64,000 bases of DNA from Perognathus longimembris pacificus (GCF_023159225.1 NC_063162.1:92770880-92834879); one strand, 5' to 3'. Positions 47,150 to 58,960 are shown, numbered from the stretch's first letter. The notes: generated by a model not told the origin, from the letters alone. Translations and numbers: made by a program.

Positions 47150-47470
47150 AAGAACAATACAAAGAGTCAGTGAAATAACAAATAGCTTCTCTGAAAAGAT
47201 AAACAAGATGGAGAAACTCTTAGCCAAGCTAAAAGTGAAAAAGATCCAAATTAAGACAAAATAAAAACAAAATAAAAAACCAATTTCTTTGATGGACATA
47301 GGCACAAAATTTCCTGAATCAAAATACTCTTGCAAATATAATTCACTATGATATCAATAAAATCATACACTATAATAATTGATTTCATTTCTAGCATGAG
47401 AGGATGGCTCAACATATACAAGTCAATAAATGCAGTAAGGCATATGAACAGAATAAATAACAAAATTATG
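47150..47470 (+). mobile_element. Old L1 ORF2 relic
   Basis: Pieces of reverse transcriptase coding sequence: GAGAGGATGGCTCAACATAT, ACAAGTCAATAAATGC and CATATGAACAGAATAAATA track the region before the QKAFDKI motif, with many gaps. Confidence 0.6.
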
Positions 47471-47499
47471 TGATACTCTCAGTTTCCAGGAGATGTTAT

Positions 47500-47690
47500 A
47501 GTGTAGTTGAAGTCCTGACTTGAATAGTATTTGCCTCCAAAATGTTATTACTGTGTTGGAACTTTGGCTCTCCATATGGCAAAGTTGAAGAAGAGGGTGG
47601 GAAACTTTAAGAAGTCGGGCCCCCTGTGTTGTCAGTAGGACATGTGGAGAATTATTCTTGGAAGAGATTAGGCAGTTTTCCTGTTTACAA
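47500..47690 (+). mobile_element. LTR-like element, 5' part (MaLR type)
   Basis: GTTGGAACTTTGGCTCTCC, AGAGGGTGGGAAACTTTAAG and TTCTTGGAAGAGATTAGG resemble mammalian MaLR-type solo LTRs. The matching 3' part lies at 48820-49030, beyond an L1. It is a fossil regulatory sequence with no viral coding region. Confidence 0.5.
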
Positions 47691-47769
47691 GAAGGATTTT
47701 TTAAAAAGAACAAGCCTATCCTGGGAATGTACCTTAGCATTGGTGCTAACACAAAGTGAGTTCAATTTT

Positions 47770-48800
47770 TGTCACAAAACAGGCCTAAGGACCAATGGAA
47801 TCGAATAAAAAAAACCCAAAATATACCTAAAGACCTACAGCCATCTAATGTTTGATACAGGAGCCCAAAACATAGGATTGGGGGAAAAGCCTCTTCAACA
47901 AATGGTGTTGGGAAAACAGAATATCCACACATAGAAAGCTAGATCCCTCTCTGTCACTGTGTACTGATACCAATTCAATAGGAATCAAAATGGACCAGAA
48001 AAAGAAGTAAAAATGACCAATAGACACCTAAAGAAATCTTCAACATCTCTAGCCACAAAGGAAATGCTAATGGGAATGTAAACTTGTTCAACTGCTCTAG
48101 AAAGCAGTTTGGGGATTCTCCAGAATACTGAACATAAAACTACCCTATGATCCAGCAACACCACTCTTCAACATTTACCCAAATGATTACAAATCAGGAA
48201 AGTAAAGCCATTTGCACAGCCATGTTCACTGAAGCACAATTCACCCTACACAAGGTATAGAATCAGCCCAATTGCTTCTCAGTGGACAATGGATCAAGAA
48301 AATTTGTATGTACACAATGGAATTTTGCTCATCCATTAAAAGGAATGATATATCATTGGCAAAGAAATGCAAGAACCTGGGGAAAATTATGTTAAGTGAA
48401 GTAAGTCAGGCCCAGATAAACAAAGGACACATGTTTTCTTTTACATGTGGAGCCTAGAACTTATTTATAAATATACAAGTAAACACATACAAGATAGTAT
48501 ACAAGTGAACACAAATGTAATAAAAATGTAATAAAACTGACTATGGTATTTTCAGGCAAGAATTCAAATGATGTAATTCCTTAGAAAAACTCACAGCCCC
48601 CCAAAATGAATAACAGGAAACAGGCACTGGAAATTTGTGTGGGAACATCAAGGGGAGGGATTTGATGAAATTAAGCAAATAGAAGAGAGGTGCTGGATTA
48701 GAAAGGATATGGGAAAATGATGAAAAGAGTAATAAAGGTCAAGATGCATTGGAATCATAAACAGATTTGTTGAATGGTAAACACTTTGTCAGCTACTTAA
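47770..48800 (+). mobile_element. Old L1 3' portion inserted in LTR
   Basis: ORF2 C-terminal sequence (CAGGCCTAAGGACCAATGG, then the cysteine-region equivalent partly deleted near 48.05 kb), then GTGGAGCCTAGAACTTATTT and a purine-rich 3'UTR. It is more diverged than the lineage A and B copies and has no clean tail. Confidence 0.7.
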
Positions 48801-48819
48801 AGATAATGAACATATAATT

Positions 48820-49030
48820 TAAAAGCTCTGCTTCCTGTCTCACCATCTGATTTCTCCTTCTCTCACATACTCACTGTGATGCCATTCACCAAGATATCAT
48901 TCAGACAGTGGAGCCCTTGCTAGCATTATTTTGTTTGAACTTTCAGCTGCCAAAACTGTGAGCTAAATAAACCTCTTTTGCTTTGCAAGTGCTGGGCTTC
49001 AGATGCATTAATAGCAAAAGGACTAATAAG
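48820..49030 (+). mobile_element. LTR-like element, 3' part (MaLR type)
   Basis: TGCCAAAACTGTGAGCTAAA then TAAACCTCTTTTGCTTTG and AGGACTAATAAG match the characteristic 3' end of MaLR LTRs (…CTGTGAGCCAATTAAACCTCTTT…, …GGACTAATAC). The AATAAA is the likely former polyadenylation signal. Confidence 0.6.
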
Positions 49031-49289
49031 TGAGAGATTGTTATGCACAGAGCTGGGTGCACTTTTGGCAAATGGTTGTTAACAGAGAGGAGATGAATAG
49101 GATCAGAAAAAAGTTAGACATCACAGTATTCTATTTCTTCCTTTTGACAGATGAATCCAGAATAAAGAAGAAATTGTTGGAACTAAAAAGATGAACGGGT
49201 GGGTGAGAATTGCAGTTCTCAGGATATATACAGTTTACATATACAAATATATCCATGTTGCTATTTTATAATATCCAGAATCACATAAT

Positions 49290-49447
49290 ATTAGAGTGAG
49301 AAGAAACTGTTGCTATCACATAATATAACTTCTAAATTTTACTTACAAGATAACTGAAGGCTTAAGAGAGTGAGTGACATTCTTGAAATTATCTAGTATT
49401 TAAAGAAGGAAAGTATGGAGATTAGAATGCAAGTATTCTGATTCCCT
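49290..49447. mobile_element. Ancient MIR3/L3-type relic
   Basis: GAGTGAGAAGAAACTGTTGC, AAGATAACTGAAGGC, AGAGAGTGAGTGACATTC and ATTCTGATTCCC follow the order of a common mammalian relic. Weakly supported. Confidence 0.4.
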
Positions 49448-49844
49448 TGTCAGTAATTTTATGCAATACCATGGTAGGAAACTTTGAAGTGAGCTACTAT
49501 CTTAATTCCTCACAAAATTCTCCATTTCAGTTCTAAAGTAGCATACTTCTTAAGAATAAGGAATTACTTTCTTATGTATATCAGTGAAATGACTTAGTGA
49601 ACAAATTAAATGATTAACATATGATGGAAAGGGAGGAATGTTTCCAAGTGGAGATATCTATCTGAATGAATGATACAATTTATAAAAATTAAAGCATTTT
49701 AAAATTAAAATAATCCTACTAGAAGACTAATAGTAGCCTTAAAGTCCAAATTTTTGTATTTGTAAATTCAGTATCACAACTGATTTATGTAAGTACAAAG
49801 TTATTTTCTGGATGCTTTTTCAATCCTCGCACCAAAACAACCTT

Positions 49845-49985
49845 TTATTCAAAAGCCCCATAATAACCCTGGAAAGTAGGCGTTATTGCTGACCCCATTT
49901 TATAGACAGGATCATTAAAGCTGAGAGGGATCAAGTGAATCATATGTATTTACATTTCTGATACGTTTGCTTTTCAATCTGCCTC
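49845..49985 (-). mobile_element. MIR SINE relic
   Basis: CATAATAACCCTGGAAAGTA, CCCCATTTTATAGACAGGAT and GCTGAGAGGGATCAAGTGA follow the reversed MIR consensus. Confidence 0.75.
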
Positions 49986-50029
49986 CATATTCCTTACTTT
50001 TATCTACTAAAGCAAATTGCAGTCTAGCT

Positions 50030-50210
50030 AGGCAAAGTGGCATTGTAGGCAGTCATAAATACTCTGGAGTCAGACTGGGGTAAAATTCAACCTTTACAGC
50101 TTATTAGCTGTGTGACTCTGGATGAATTGTTCAATCGCCTTGTGCCTGTCATTTCTTTCCCTGCAGAGTGGCATATAATAATTCATCTTAGTTATTACTA
50201 CCAGCAGTAA
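50030..50210 (+). mobile_element. MIR SINE relic
   Basis: ACTCTGGAGTCAGACTGGGG, TTATTAGCTGTGTGACTCTG and CTTGTGCCTGTCATTTC follow the forward MIR consensus. Confidence 0.85.
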
Positions 50211-50343
50211 GGAGAAAACTCAAACTAAAATCGATATTGTGGTGGTCCTAGGGATAGAAACGTATTCAGTAAACCGTCCATTACTGTCCATGTCCTTGGC
50301 AGGTTCAAAAGGACTTCTCAAAGAACTCCTAGCTTTCTCCTGC

Positions 50344-50404
50344 TGGGATAAACATGCTCAGACATCTTTCCATGGGTCTAAACAGGCTCAGACATCTTTC
50401 GATG
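50344..50404. repeat. 31-bp tandem duplication
   Basis: GCTCAGACATCTTTCCATG is followed 31 bases later by GCTCAGACATCTTTCGATG. It lies in a 72-codon open frame with no recognised domain. Confidence 0.85.
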
Positions 50405-50763
50405 CCAAAACTGGCTTGGAGATGTCAGCCACTACATCTTTCAGGAATTACCAGTAAAACTTTATAGATGAAAAAGAGATTAACATTGAAGATGATAAGA
50501 GAATTTTCAAATGGAAAATCAAATAAATATTTCTACTTGTAGAGAAATCACTGCTTTATCAATGTATTCTCAAATATATCTGGTCAACTCTAAGGATTAA
50601 AGTTAGATTTAGCAAGTTGACTCAGAGCCAATCATATCAGAATATGTGGGATTGTCCCTGAGGCATCTTCTTAAAACTCCTTATGTAATTCTAGCATTTG
50701 GCCCTACTTGGGAACCAGTCATTTAACATTACTTATAATATATATTTTAACAAAAACTTTCTT

Positions 50764-50960
50764 GGGGGCTGGGAATGTGGCTTAATGGTAGAGTGCTTGC
50801 CTAGCTTGCATGAAGCCCTGGGTTCAATTCCTCAGTGTCACATAAACAGAAAAGGCTGGAAATGGCACTGTGTGTGGCTCAAGTGGTAGAGTGCTAGCCT
50901 TGAGCAAAAAGAAGCTCAGGACAGTGCCCAGATCTTGAGTTGAAGCCCCAGGATTGTCAA

Positions 50961-50962
<2 letters not shown>
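50764..50962 (+). mobile_element. IDL-Geo dimeric SINE
   Basis: GGGGCTGGGAATGTGGCTTA head with B box GGTTCAATTCC, then the Geo half. The tail has become an AAC repeat. AAAAACTTTCT before and ACAACTTTCT after are probable duplication remnants. Confidence 0.92.
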
Positions 50963-50993
<31 letters not shown>

Positions 50994-50996
50994 AAC
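50960..50996. repeat. (AAC)n microsatellite from SINE tail
   Basis: About 11 AAC units directly after the SINE body. Confidence 0.95.
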
Positions 50997-51001
50997 AACT
51001 T

Positions 51002-51927
51002 TCTCGGTTTGGGTCTGAAAATTTCAGAAACGTATATGACTGGTCACATTTGAGTCACTGGTTTAGAAGATGTAACACCCCCTAGTTACAAAGTCTTAAA
51101 AAAGAAGGCACTGTCAAATAATCTTTCAGGCAGAAAATGTGATGGTATTTTGGATTCTAGATCTTGTATTTGAAACCATCTTCTCAAGATCTTGCTATTT
51201 ACTAGAGTATGAACAACATAGAGTAAATTGGGGTTAAAGGAGAACTTTCAATTTGTATTTTCTTCCTCTATTTTACCTAAATCATGGCATTAGCATTGCA
51301 CTAACATATTTGTCTTTTACCTACCAGGAATTATTTTTATATAAAAATTGTGTGAAACTTATTCAGGAGAGATAAAGCAAAAATCACAGCTATGGGGCTC
51401 TGAGGAAAAACAGTGCTGATTTATGAAACTTCACAGACTTGGAAATAGAAACAAAGCACTAAATATTCATGAAATTCAATACAGTGCTTGAACATAAGTA
51501 CATTTCTGTGATTTATAGCAGAGTTATAGGGAAGTAATAATAATCTGAGTATTTCCAGACACAGAGAACCTTTCAAGTGTTAAAATGTACTAATTTTTGG
51601 TCTTATTTAGTTTTGACTTTTAAGTAAATTTCCGCCAAAAAGTAAACAAAGATTTCACCAACAAAACAAGAGATTAAATATAGAAATGAGGGTTTAGGGT
51701 TTTTTTTTTTAAGTCTTCTCTAAAAGGTTTTTAAAGTGGTAGAACTTTAAAGACATTGCCACAACTGAAAAAATAAAATCTTATCACTAAGCCAAATAAA
51801 TGTAAAATGGAGTTAAAATAGAACCTGTGCCATGCATTTTTATATTAATTTATAAATTCAATAATAATCTGATAATACAAGAATCAAGAGATCTTAAGTT
51901 GTGTGGTATTACCTTGATAATTTTGAT
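51002..51927. other. Unique AT-rich sequence, nothing recognised
   Basis: No gene or repeat family seen. Confidence 0.45.
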
Positions 51928-52085
51928 TCCATGAAGCCCTGGGTTCAATTCCTCAGCACCACATAAACAGAAAAAGGCAAGAAGTGGCACTATGGCTCAA
52001 GTGGGAGAGTGGTAGCCTTGAGCAAAAAGAAGCCAAGGACAGTGCTCAAGCCCTGAGTTTAAGCCCCCAGGACTTGCAAACAAAA
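51928..52085 (+). mobile_element. 5'-truncated IDL-Geo SINE
   Basis: Begins inside the ID half (CATGAAGCCCTGGGTTCAA, so the A box is missing), then a complete Geo half to GGACTTGCAAACAAAACCC. Confidence 0.9.
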
Positions 52086-52157
52086 CCCAAAATAGCACAT
52101 TACTAGCGAAATTTAGCTGTTACATTTAAGAGCTATTTATTTATTTATTTGTTTAAC

Positions 52158-52211
52158 CCACTTTGGCCTTTTAAATAAATATTATTTTATCCACTTTGGC
52201 CTTTTAAATAA
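52158..52211. repeat. 33-bp tandem duplication
   Basis: CCACTTTGGCCTTTTAAATA at 52158 repeats at 52191. Confidence 0.9.
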
Positions 52212-52219
52212 GTATAATT

Positions 52220-53789
52220 CAGTTAATCATTAAAAATACAACCCTTGCATCTTTCTAAACCGTGTGTGTGTATCTGTGCGCACACATGTGCGTGTTTCTT
52301 TCAATGTACAATGAATGTCTAATTAACTCAAAATGGTTCATAGTGTTATTCTTTAGCAACTATTAAGTTGTTTGGTTGGAAATAATTCATGATGACAATC
52401 TGCCCCCACTATACCTCATCTCTGTCAATTTGTTTTCAACAGGCACAAATAAATGCTAGGAGATAATGCATAACCTCCATGGAAATTCTTTTACTGTTCT
52501 TAAAAAAAATGTGATATGAGCTGCATAAATAGTAATTAAGCTCTGGGAAAATGTGGTAAAACAAGCAGTACAAGACTATTCTGGTCAGACACACATAAAA
52601 ACGATTGATTTAGATCCATTCAGGAGACAAGACAGAACAGTAGAAGTGATCAAAATATCTCGAAATAGGACAAATAATGAAGACTATAACACAATGAGAT
52701 TGTTCAGCAAAAAGATTTCATAGGAATGTTCCTCAAATCTATAAGAGAAAAATCAGTTGTTTTCCATTTTTCACTAAGAACAGAATAAGCAGCACTGAAA
52801 CTCCACCAGAGAGACAGAAGTAATATGTAAATTTCAGTTCTCAAACGAAAAAGAAAATCATTAACATGACCATGGAAATTCCTTAGAGATACTGTAAATA
52901 AGGCAAATATTTATAGTAGAATAGCCTATCATAGAATGTCAGAAAGGAAAGGCCACATTGCCCAACACCATTTATTGCTACAAATACACAAAAACTAAAG
53001 AAAGTAGATAGCTAAATGCAAAATATTTTATGATTAGTAGTTTAAACTGCTCCTAATTTTTGTAAAATAAACTGGGGGTAGAGTAAATAATTCTTTTTAC
53101 TTAACCAATAATTTTCCACATTGCCTTGTGATGAAACACTGTTTTAAAGGGACCTCAAGTGGAGAAAATCTGCAAGCATAAATACGCACTAAGATGCCAA
53201 AAATAAAGATGAAGGAGTCCCAGACATAGTCTAAAGAAGTAAATCCTGCTCACCTGTATACCTAGACACCACACCACCTGAGACCTTCCCCAAGGCCCCT
53301 CTTGATCTTAAATCATGTGTTGTCATTGTATTGTTATGCTTCATGCCATACTCACCTGTTTCCAGTTTTCTAAAGCTATTGATAAACCCAAATTCTCTAT
53401 GGTCACCTTGCTTTTCAGATTGTTATTAAAACGTGCCTATCTGGCTGACACCTGATTGATGAGATTCTTGGGTTCAAAATTCACTTGGCTTGAAGAGATG
53501 CACTGAGCCATGACCTTTTCCGAGTAGGCATATTTTCACCAGGTGTCCCCCATAATCACAGTTCATTCTAACCCCCTGTAGTTTTCCTGTTCTGCTGTAT
53601 TGTTATTGCCTTTCAAGAGGAAGATAAGTGAGACCCAAATAAGAACCTGGAGTAGGTTTCCATGTAGCAAGGTCCTGTTGGCACTTTTCAAAACTGTTTT
53701 CTGTTATTCAAAGCAGTTATCAAAACATCTATATCCTGTCCATAAAAATAACCTACATTTATAAAGTACATGTGCTCTATGAGTAATTT
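52220..53789. other. Unique sequence; possible solo LTR near 53.2-53.5 kb
   Basis: A GT/GC-dinucleotide stretch lies near 52.26-52.30 kb. The part from about 53215 to 53520 is less AT-rich and has an ATTAAA near 53424 followed by GATTCTTGGGTTCAAAATTC, reminiscent of an LTR 3' end, but I cannot name a family. Confidence 0.35.
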
Positions 53790-53965
53790 ATAAAGTTCCT
53801 AATAGTTAATACTTGTTCTATTTATTTAAGTTTCACAAGCATAGCACATTGCTACTACTACTGTTGTCCATTTAACAAATAATGGGATATTTGCAAAAGT
53901 GTGATAAGTAATTTGCCCACATTCACTCAGATATCAAACTACTGAGTCAGATTCTAGCCACCCCA
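53790..53965 (-). mobile_element. MIR SINE relic
   Basis: Reversed: TACTACTGTTGTCCATTTAA, AAGTAATTTGCCCACATTCA, GAGTCAGATTCTAGCC. Confidence 0.7.
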
Positions 53966-54082
53966 GCCTAACAACAAAGACTGTGTGCAGATACACAACT
54001 CCAAACCACATTTCTAGGTAGATAAACCCTCTTAGTTGTTTTTTGTTGTTTTTTTTTAATGTTTTTGCTGTTGTTTGGTTGG

Positions 54083-54296
54083 TTTTTGTGCCAGTAAAGG
54101 GTATGAACTCAGGGCCTAATTCCCTAACTTTTTCACTAGGACTAGCCCTCTACCATTGGAGCCACTGCTCCACTTCTAGCTTTTTGCTGCTTAATTGAAG
54201 ACATGAGTCTTATAGTGTCTTTCCTTCAAACTTCAATCCTCAGGTTTCAACCTCCTGACTAGCTAGGATAACAAATGTAAAACACTGACACATGGC
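54083..54296 (-). mobile_element. Dimeric SINE, B1-like plus Geo-like
   Basis: Reversed and diverged: GTATGAACTCAGGGCCTAAT, CTCTACCATTGGAGCCACTG, TGCTTAATTGAAGACATGAG, CTCCTGACTAGCTAGGATAA. Confidence 0.7.
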
Positions 54297-54299
54297 ATC

Positions 54300-55160
54300 A
54301 GGTAAGGAGATGAGAAATCAACTATTGTTATTCTATTCATACTTGGAAAGACTATTAATCACCACTTTTCTAGTTCACAAACAAACAGAATCCACCAAAG
54401 TTTGTAAAAATAAAACAGTGTTTTAAAAATATGTAATTTTCAAGAACTGAAATACTAGTTTATGGTCATGAATTCATTTAACCACTGTGGCTTAACATCT
54501 TTTTTCTTCTGCCTACAGAAGGAATGAGACAGATTGACACTAATAAGCTGTTCCTTGTTTCTCACTGTAGTTTATTTGAAACTTGAGCTCATGAACTGAA
54601 TTGATAAGAAGTAAATTAACATATAAGGATATGAAGCAGAATGTATTTACACAAAAAGAGACTGCTGCTGAAGTAAAGTGCTAGAGACAACAACAATCAC
54701 AAGTAACATTTTAAAGATGAATTATTAAAAGTATACTGAATATACATTCATTGTATGTATTTCATGCCTACTATAAATGACCTGAAGTATATCATAAATC
54801 CAAGTGATGTCCTAATTTCTAAGATATAATCCACACAGGAAAGATAATGTTGAAGTGAATATTTTACCATGATCATGGCATAAGCTTATTAGCTAATTTT
54901 AAAAAGTAGTTCCATTCCAAGTGTGTCTCAGAAATAGTGAGCTATTTCTGGTAGTTTGTCAGAAAACTTCTTTTATTTACACAAGGTCTCACTTCATCTA
55001 CTCTAGCATCTTCATTAGCCATCAGAGAGCATAATCTTTGAGACCACTAATTTTCCAATATGGCATCTCTTCAGGGCCCAGCGTCTCTCTGACAATGGCA
55101 TTGTTTGCTTGCTGCCTATATTATTCAGGGTGAGGATATACACACAAGCTCATTCTAAAT
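54300..55160. other. Unique AT-rich sequence, nothing recognised
   Basis: No gene or repeat family seen. Confidence 0.45.
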
Positions 55161-55164
55161 TCTC

Positions 55165-55386
55165 TCTCTTTTTTTTTTTTTTTTTTGCCAGTCCTGGTGC
55201 TTGAACTCAGGTCCTGAGCACTATCCCTGGTTTTGTTTTTGTTTTTTTTTCTCTCACTGCTAGCACTCTACCACTTGAGCCACAGTGCCACTTCTGGCTT
55301 TTCCTATATATGTGATGTTGAGGAATCAAACCCAGGGCTTCATGTACAGGAAGCAAGCACTCTACCACTAGGTCATATTCCCAGCC
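55165..55386 (-). mobile_element. IDL-Geo dimeric SINE
   Basis: T-run tail on the left, then GCCAGTCCTGGTGCTTGAAC and the Geo half with an extra T-rich insertion near 55.23 kb. The ID head ends GTCATATTCCCAGCCC. CTAAATTCT-type sequences on both sides are a probable duplication. Confidence 0.9.
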
Positions 55387-55779
55387 CACCTAAAATTCTT
55401 AAAAGAAGAACTAAGACAAGCTCTAATCTTAGGCTTCCTTTTAAAATATGAAATTGGTCAAGCAGGGTTAAAGTTAAGATGAAAGGCCTTCCCAAGGTAA
55501 AGAATCTAATCGGTGATCTTCTGTTTGTTAAATAGTGCATTTAGCTTCCTCCCTCTCCCTCTCCCCTGATAAACTAGAATATAACTTGCCCCAATTCACA
55601 TCAGGAAGAGAAGAGATGACTTATGAGCACAGCAGATAAATAAAAATGATTTGGAGGCCTGGAGAGGGGCTCTTCAAGAAGTTGTAGCCTTGGGCTATAC
55701 TTTCATAGTTCTGGTGGTTTAATGCAAAGATAATCTGGATAAACTGCATCCCTGTGCTGAAGGAAGGTAATCCCAAACT
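55387..55779. other. Unique sequence, nothing recognised
   Basis: Short unique stretch between a SINE and an old L1 relic. Confidence 0.4.
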
Positions 55780-56380
55780 ATAAGCACCTAAAGGAGAGGA
55801 TCAGAAGCAAATTTTCTCCAGATGAAAAAAACAGAAGTCAAATAATTTCTTCAAATAGATTCTATTACCAAGACATTATGGAGCTAAAAATAAACAAGCA
55901 CAAAAGGAAAAAGTCATCATGATCAAGAAAAATCAACAGATATAGACTACAAAATATGACACTATAATTAACAGATATATTCTATAAAAACAGATATTGT
56001 AGTGTTTTAATAAGTACTCCAAGCCAAACTGAGAAGGAAAGGCAGACAATTTCTTTAATGGAACACTACAGTAACTCAATTTTAAAAGTCAATCAGCTAG
56101 GTTTTTTAACCTAATAGACCCAGAAAACAGAGTAACTAAACTGGAACACAGGTCAGACAAAAAGATGCAGAATGTAGTCTAGGAATATTTTTAAAAGAGA
56201 AATTAAAAATTGCTAATTAGAGATGCATAAAAATAATGTAGATATATTATTTTTCATCAAAGTTTCAGTAAGAGAAAGACCTAGGGAGAGGCAGGATTAG
56301 AAGAAGGAATATTTTTTTAAAAGATGAAAAAATACTAATCCACATATTCAAGAAATCATATATAATTTCTGGTATTCATA
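55780..56380 (+). mobile_element. Old L1 (L1M-type) 5'/ORF1 relic
   Basis: AATCAACAGATATAGACTAC, GACACTATAATTAACAGATA and ACTAATCCACATATTCAAGA resemble the 5' region and ORF1 of old mammalian L1. Highly diverged. Confidence 0.5.
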
Positions 56381-56411
56381 TATAGACATAAAACATTGAA
56401 TCTGAACCAAA

Positions 56412-56449
56412 AGATAGATAGATAGATAGATGACAGAGACAGAAAGAAA

Positions 56450-56506
<57 letters not shown>

Positions 56507-56537
56507 GAAGGAAGGAAGGAAGGAAGGAAGAAAGAAA
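56412..56537. repeat. (GATA)n then (GAAA/GGAA)n microsatellite
   Basis: GATA units at 56412-56430, then about 95 bases of GAAA turning into GGAA. The repeat abuts the left end of the composite retroelement. Confidence 0.95.
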
Positions 56538-58372
56538 CGGACTTCCAGGAAGACATCGGAGGAGCAGCAGAGCCCTAGCTAAGCTCCCTCCGACACTGCA
56601 GTTTTACCATGCAAGAGACACTTTTACTCCTAGAAAGACAGCCCAAATAAGTTATAACAGTACAGGGATTCTGGCCAGAAAGGAAAAATTGACTTTGCTG
56701 GCCAGAAAACACAGCTTTGAGCTCCAGGTAGTGACCTGCCACCACGCCAGTGCCGGTGCCCGCACAGCGCCCCACACTCTGCGCACCTAAAGCACACAGT
56801 GGTGATGAGGAAGAAATCCTCCAGACGGTGTCAGACAGACACAGATCGCAAGCTGAGCATGGACGGGCCGAAATCACAGAGAAAGCGTGAGTACCCCACG
56901 AAAGACATTCTCACTCGCGCCCACAGAGCAGCTTCTTGAAGGTAGCCCTCCCCCCACCACCAGAGCAAAGCGCCATCTTTGACCCTGGCATAGGGTCAGA
57001 CCAGACTGGAACTAAAGCAGGCCTGGGGAAAGTGAGGAAAAAGGAGCCATCTTTGAAAAGGGCAAGAGGGACTGACCAATGAGAGCAAGCTCTGCCCAGG
57101 AGAACGCCCCCTGCCCAGGTGGGAGGCTGGTCCCGGGCTCAGGCTCACACACTCTTGTGAACTCAGCCAGAGGTGCTGGCCCTACCCGCTGGAATTTCTA
57201 AATTAAAACCGAAAGTGGTGAGCTGCTACCAGCAGCAAGGAACAACCTGTTCCCGAGACAGATAAACGGTCCCATCACAGAGGAAGCCCAATTCTCAGCC
57301 CTAAACGGAACAGAATTCCATAGCCGGCTCCGCCCAGAAGGCCACCCCACCCAGAAGGGAGGAACCTTCCCCAGGCAAGCTACTCGCCCTGCTGAGTCCA
57401 CAGGCTATTCAAAGCCAGGCATTAAAGGCCCCATAGCAGACAGGAGGAGCCACGGTTCCCAAGACAGTTCAAGTCCCCCATCCACAGTGGACACCCAAGC
57501 TGTAGCCCCAGGATTTCACTAGCAGGGGAGGAGGGTCAGAACAGATCCACCCCCTAAAAACTGAAAGCAAGTCAAACCAGCCAAGCAGCAAACTAGACTG
57601 CAGACCATCGCAAGGAAACCAGAGACTGGAGAAAGCCCAGCCAAACAAGGAAGTCTCCTTTTTTTTTTTTTTTCAAAACATTTGTTAAGCTTTTTTTTGT
57701 TTTGTTTTGTTTTTCATTTTTGACACATCATTGGTGTTTTGTTTTCCATTTTTACCTGTTTGTTTTATCAAGTTGTTTTTTTTTGGGGGGGGTTGTTCAT
57801 CTTTCTGTTTTTTAAAAATAACTTTTCTCTGTTTTGTTCATTTGTCTTTCAGTATTTTTTCTTTATTTCTCTCTTCACATTCTCTTTCTTTAAAAATTTA
57901 TCTTCCTATGAATAACACCTCCACTCTTTTCTGCTAACACCCCATTGTCTATTATTTTAACCTTGTTCTTTCTACTGATTCTACTCTTCTCTACATTTGC
58001 ACGTCACTGAAACTAAACCAAATCATCACCCTCCCCCCATGCACTTTACTCTATTATTTTTACTACCTCTAATTTACCCTCCTGACTTACTTCCAGGACT
58101 TCCAGATTCCATTCACCCCTGGTTATTGGATAGAGGGTATCCCTGCTCAATCAGAGTGAATCAAAGGGGTTCAAAGACAAAGCCAGTACTTGCAAAACTG
58201 TTTGGTGAAAGTGAACTGAACACCTCAGGTGGGGAAAGGGAAAGGGGGAGGAGGGAGGAGGGTATGAGGGACAAGGTAACAAACAGTATAAGAAATGTAT
58301 CCAATGCCTAACATATGAAACTGTAACCTCTCTGTACATCAGTTTGATAATAAAAATTTGAAAAAAAAAGAA
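56538..58372 (+). mobile_element. Composite retroelement: L1-5'UTR-like head, T-rich middle, L1 3' tail
   Basis: The head (56538-57655) is moderately GC-rich and resembles an L1 5'UTR (starts ACTTCCAGGAAGACATCGG). It contains no long ORF on the plus strand. The middle (57656-57900) is T-rich with TTTTGTTTTG units, followed by pyrimidine-rich sequence. The tail (about 58180-58358) matches lineage-B L1 3' ends elsewhere in the window, ending CTCTGTACATCAGTTTGATA and poly-A. ORF1 and ORF2 are absent, so it must have moved in trans if it was mobile. Alternatively it is an L1 with a very large internal deletion. Confidence 0.6.
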
Positions 58373-58640
58373 AGACAAAGACAGCCAGTACAAAAAGAAC
58401 TTAATATAACAGCAAAAATTGCTCATAGGGTTGTAAGAGTAAATAAGTAACTACTGAATACAGGGCTCAGGATCAAAATTGTATTCTTTAGGAACACCAA
58501 ATCTAATTTTATATACAGGTATACAAGGTATTTGTATATAATTGTGAACTTCTCAGATTTACACAACAGTGCTTGGTAAGGTCTGCTTTGGGTCTTAAAT
58601 GGTGCTCACAAGTGCTTGTAGATTGGCATTCCCAATCCAA
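58373..58640. other. Unassigned spacer before L1
   Basis: 270 bases that match neither the composite tail nor L1 coding sequence. They may be pre-insertion genomic DNA. Confidence 0.35.
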
Positions 58641-58960
58641 ATGGACAGAAGAAACACAAGAAAGATGGCAAACAATGGAGTCTCATCTCCCACTCAAAAC
58701 AAGCAGGAAGCAGAGCCGTCAATCAAAGACATAGAAGAGAACCCTCAAAATGCTCCACAAAGTTTACTGATAAAAATGATAAATGAAAAGTTTAAATCTC
58801 TTCAGTCAACTATTCTAGAGCGTGGGGAGGCAAAGCAAAAATTAATGGAGAATTTCATGGCCTCCACAAATAGAAAGATAATTGAACTTCAAGAGTCAAA
58901 TGAAAAGATAGTTAGCAAGCTAAAAGATTTGAGAGACAGCACTCAAAACCAAATTAATGA

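Noticed and set aside
50239..50457. 72-codon open frame with an internal repeat of QTSF-type residues
   Set aside because: The repeat comes from a 31-base DNA tandem duplication, which shifts frame relative to any longer ORF; no domain or start context supports translation.
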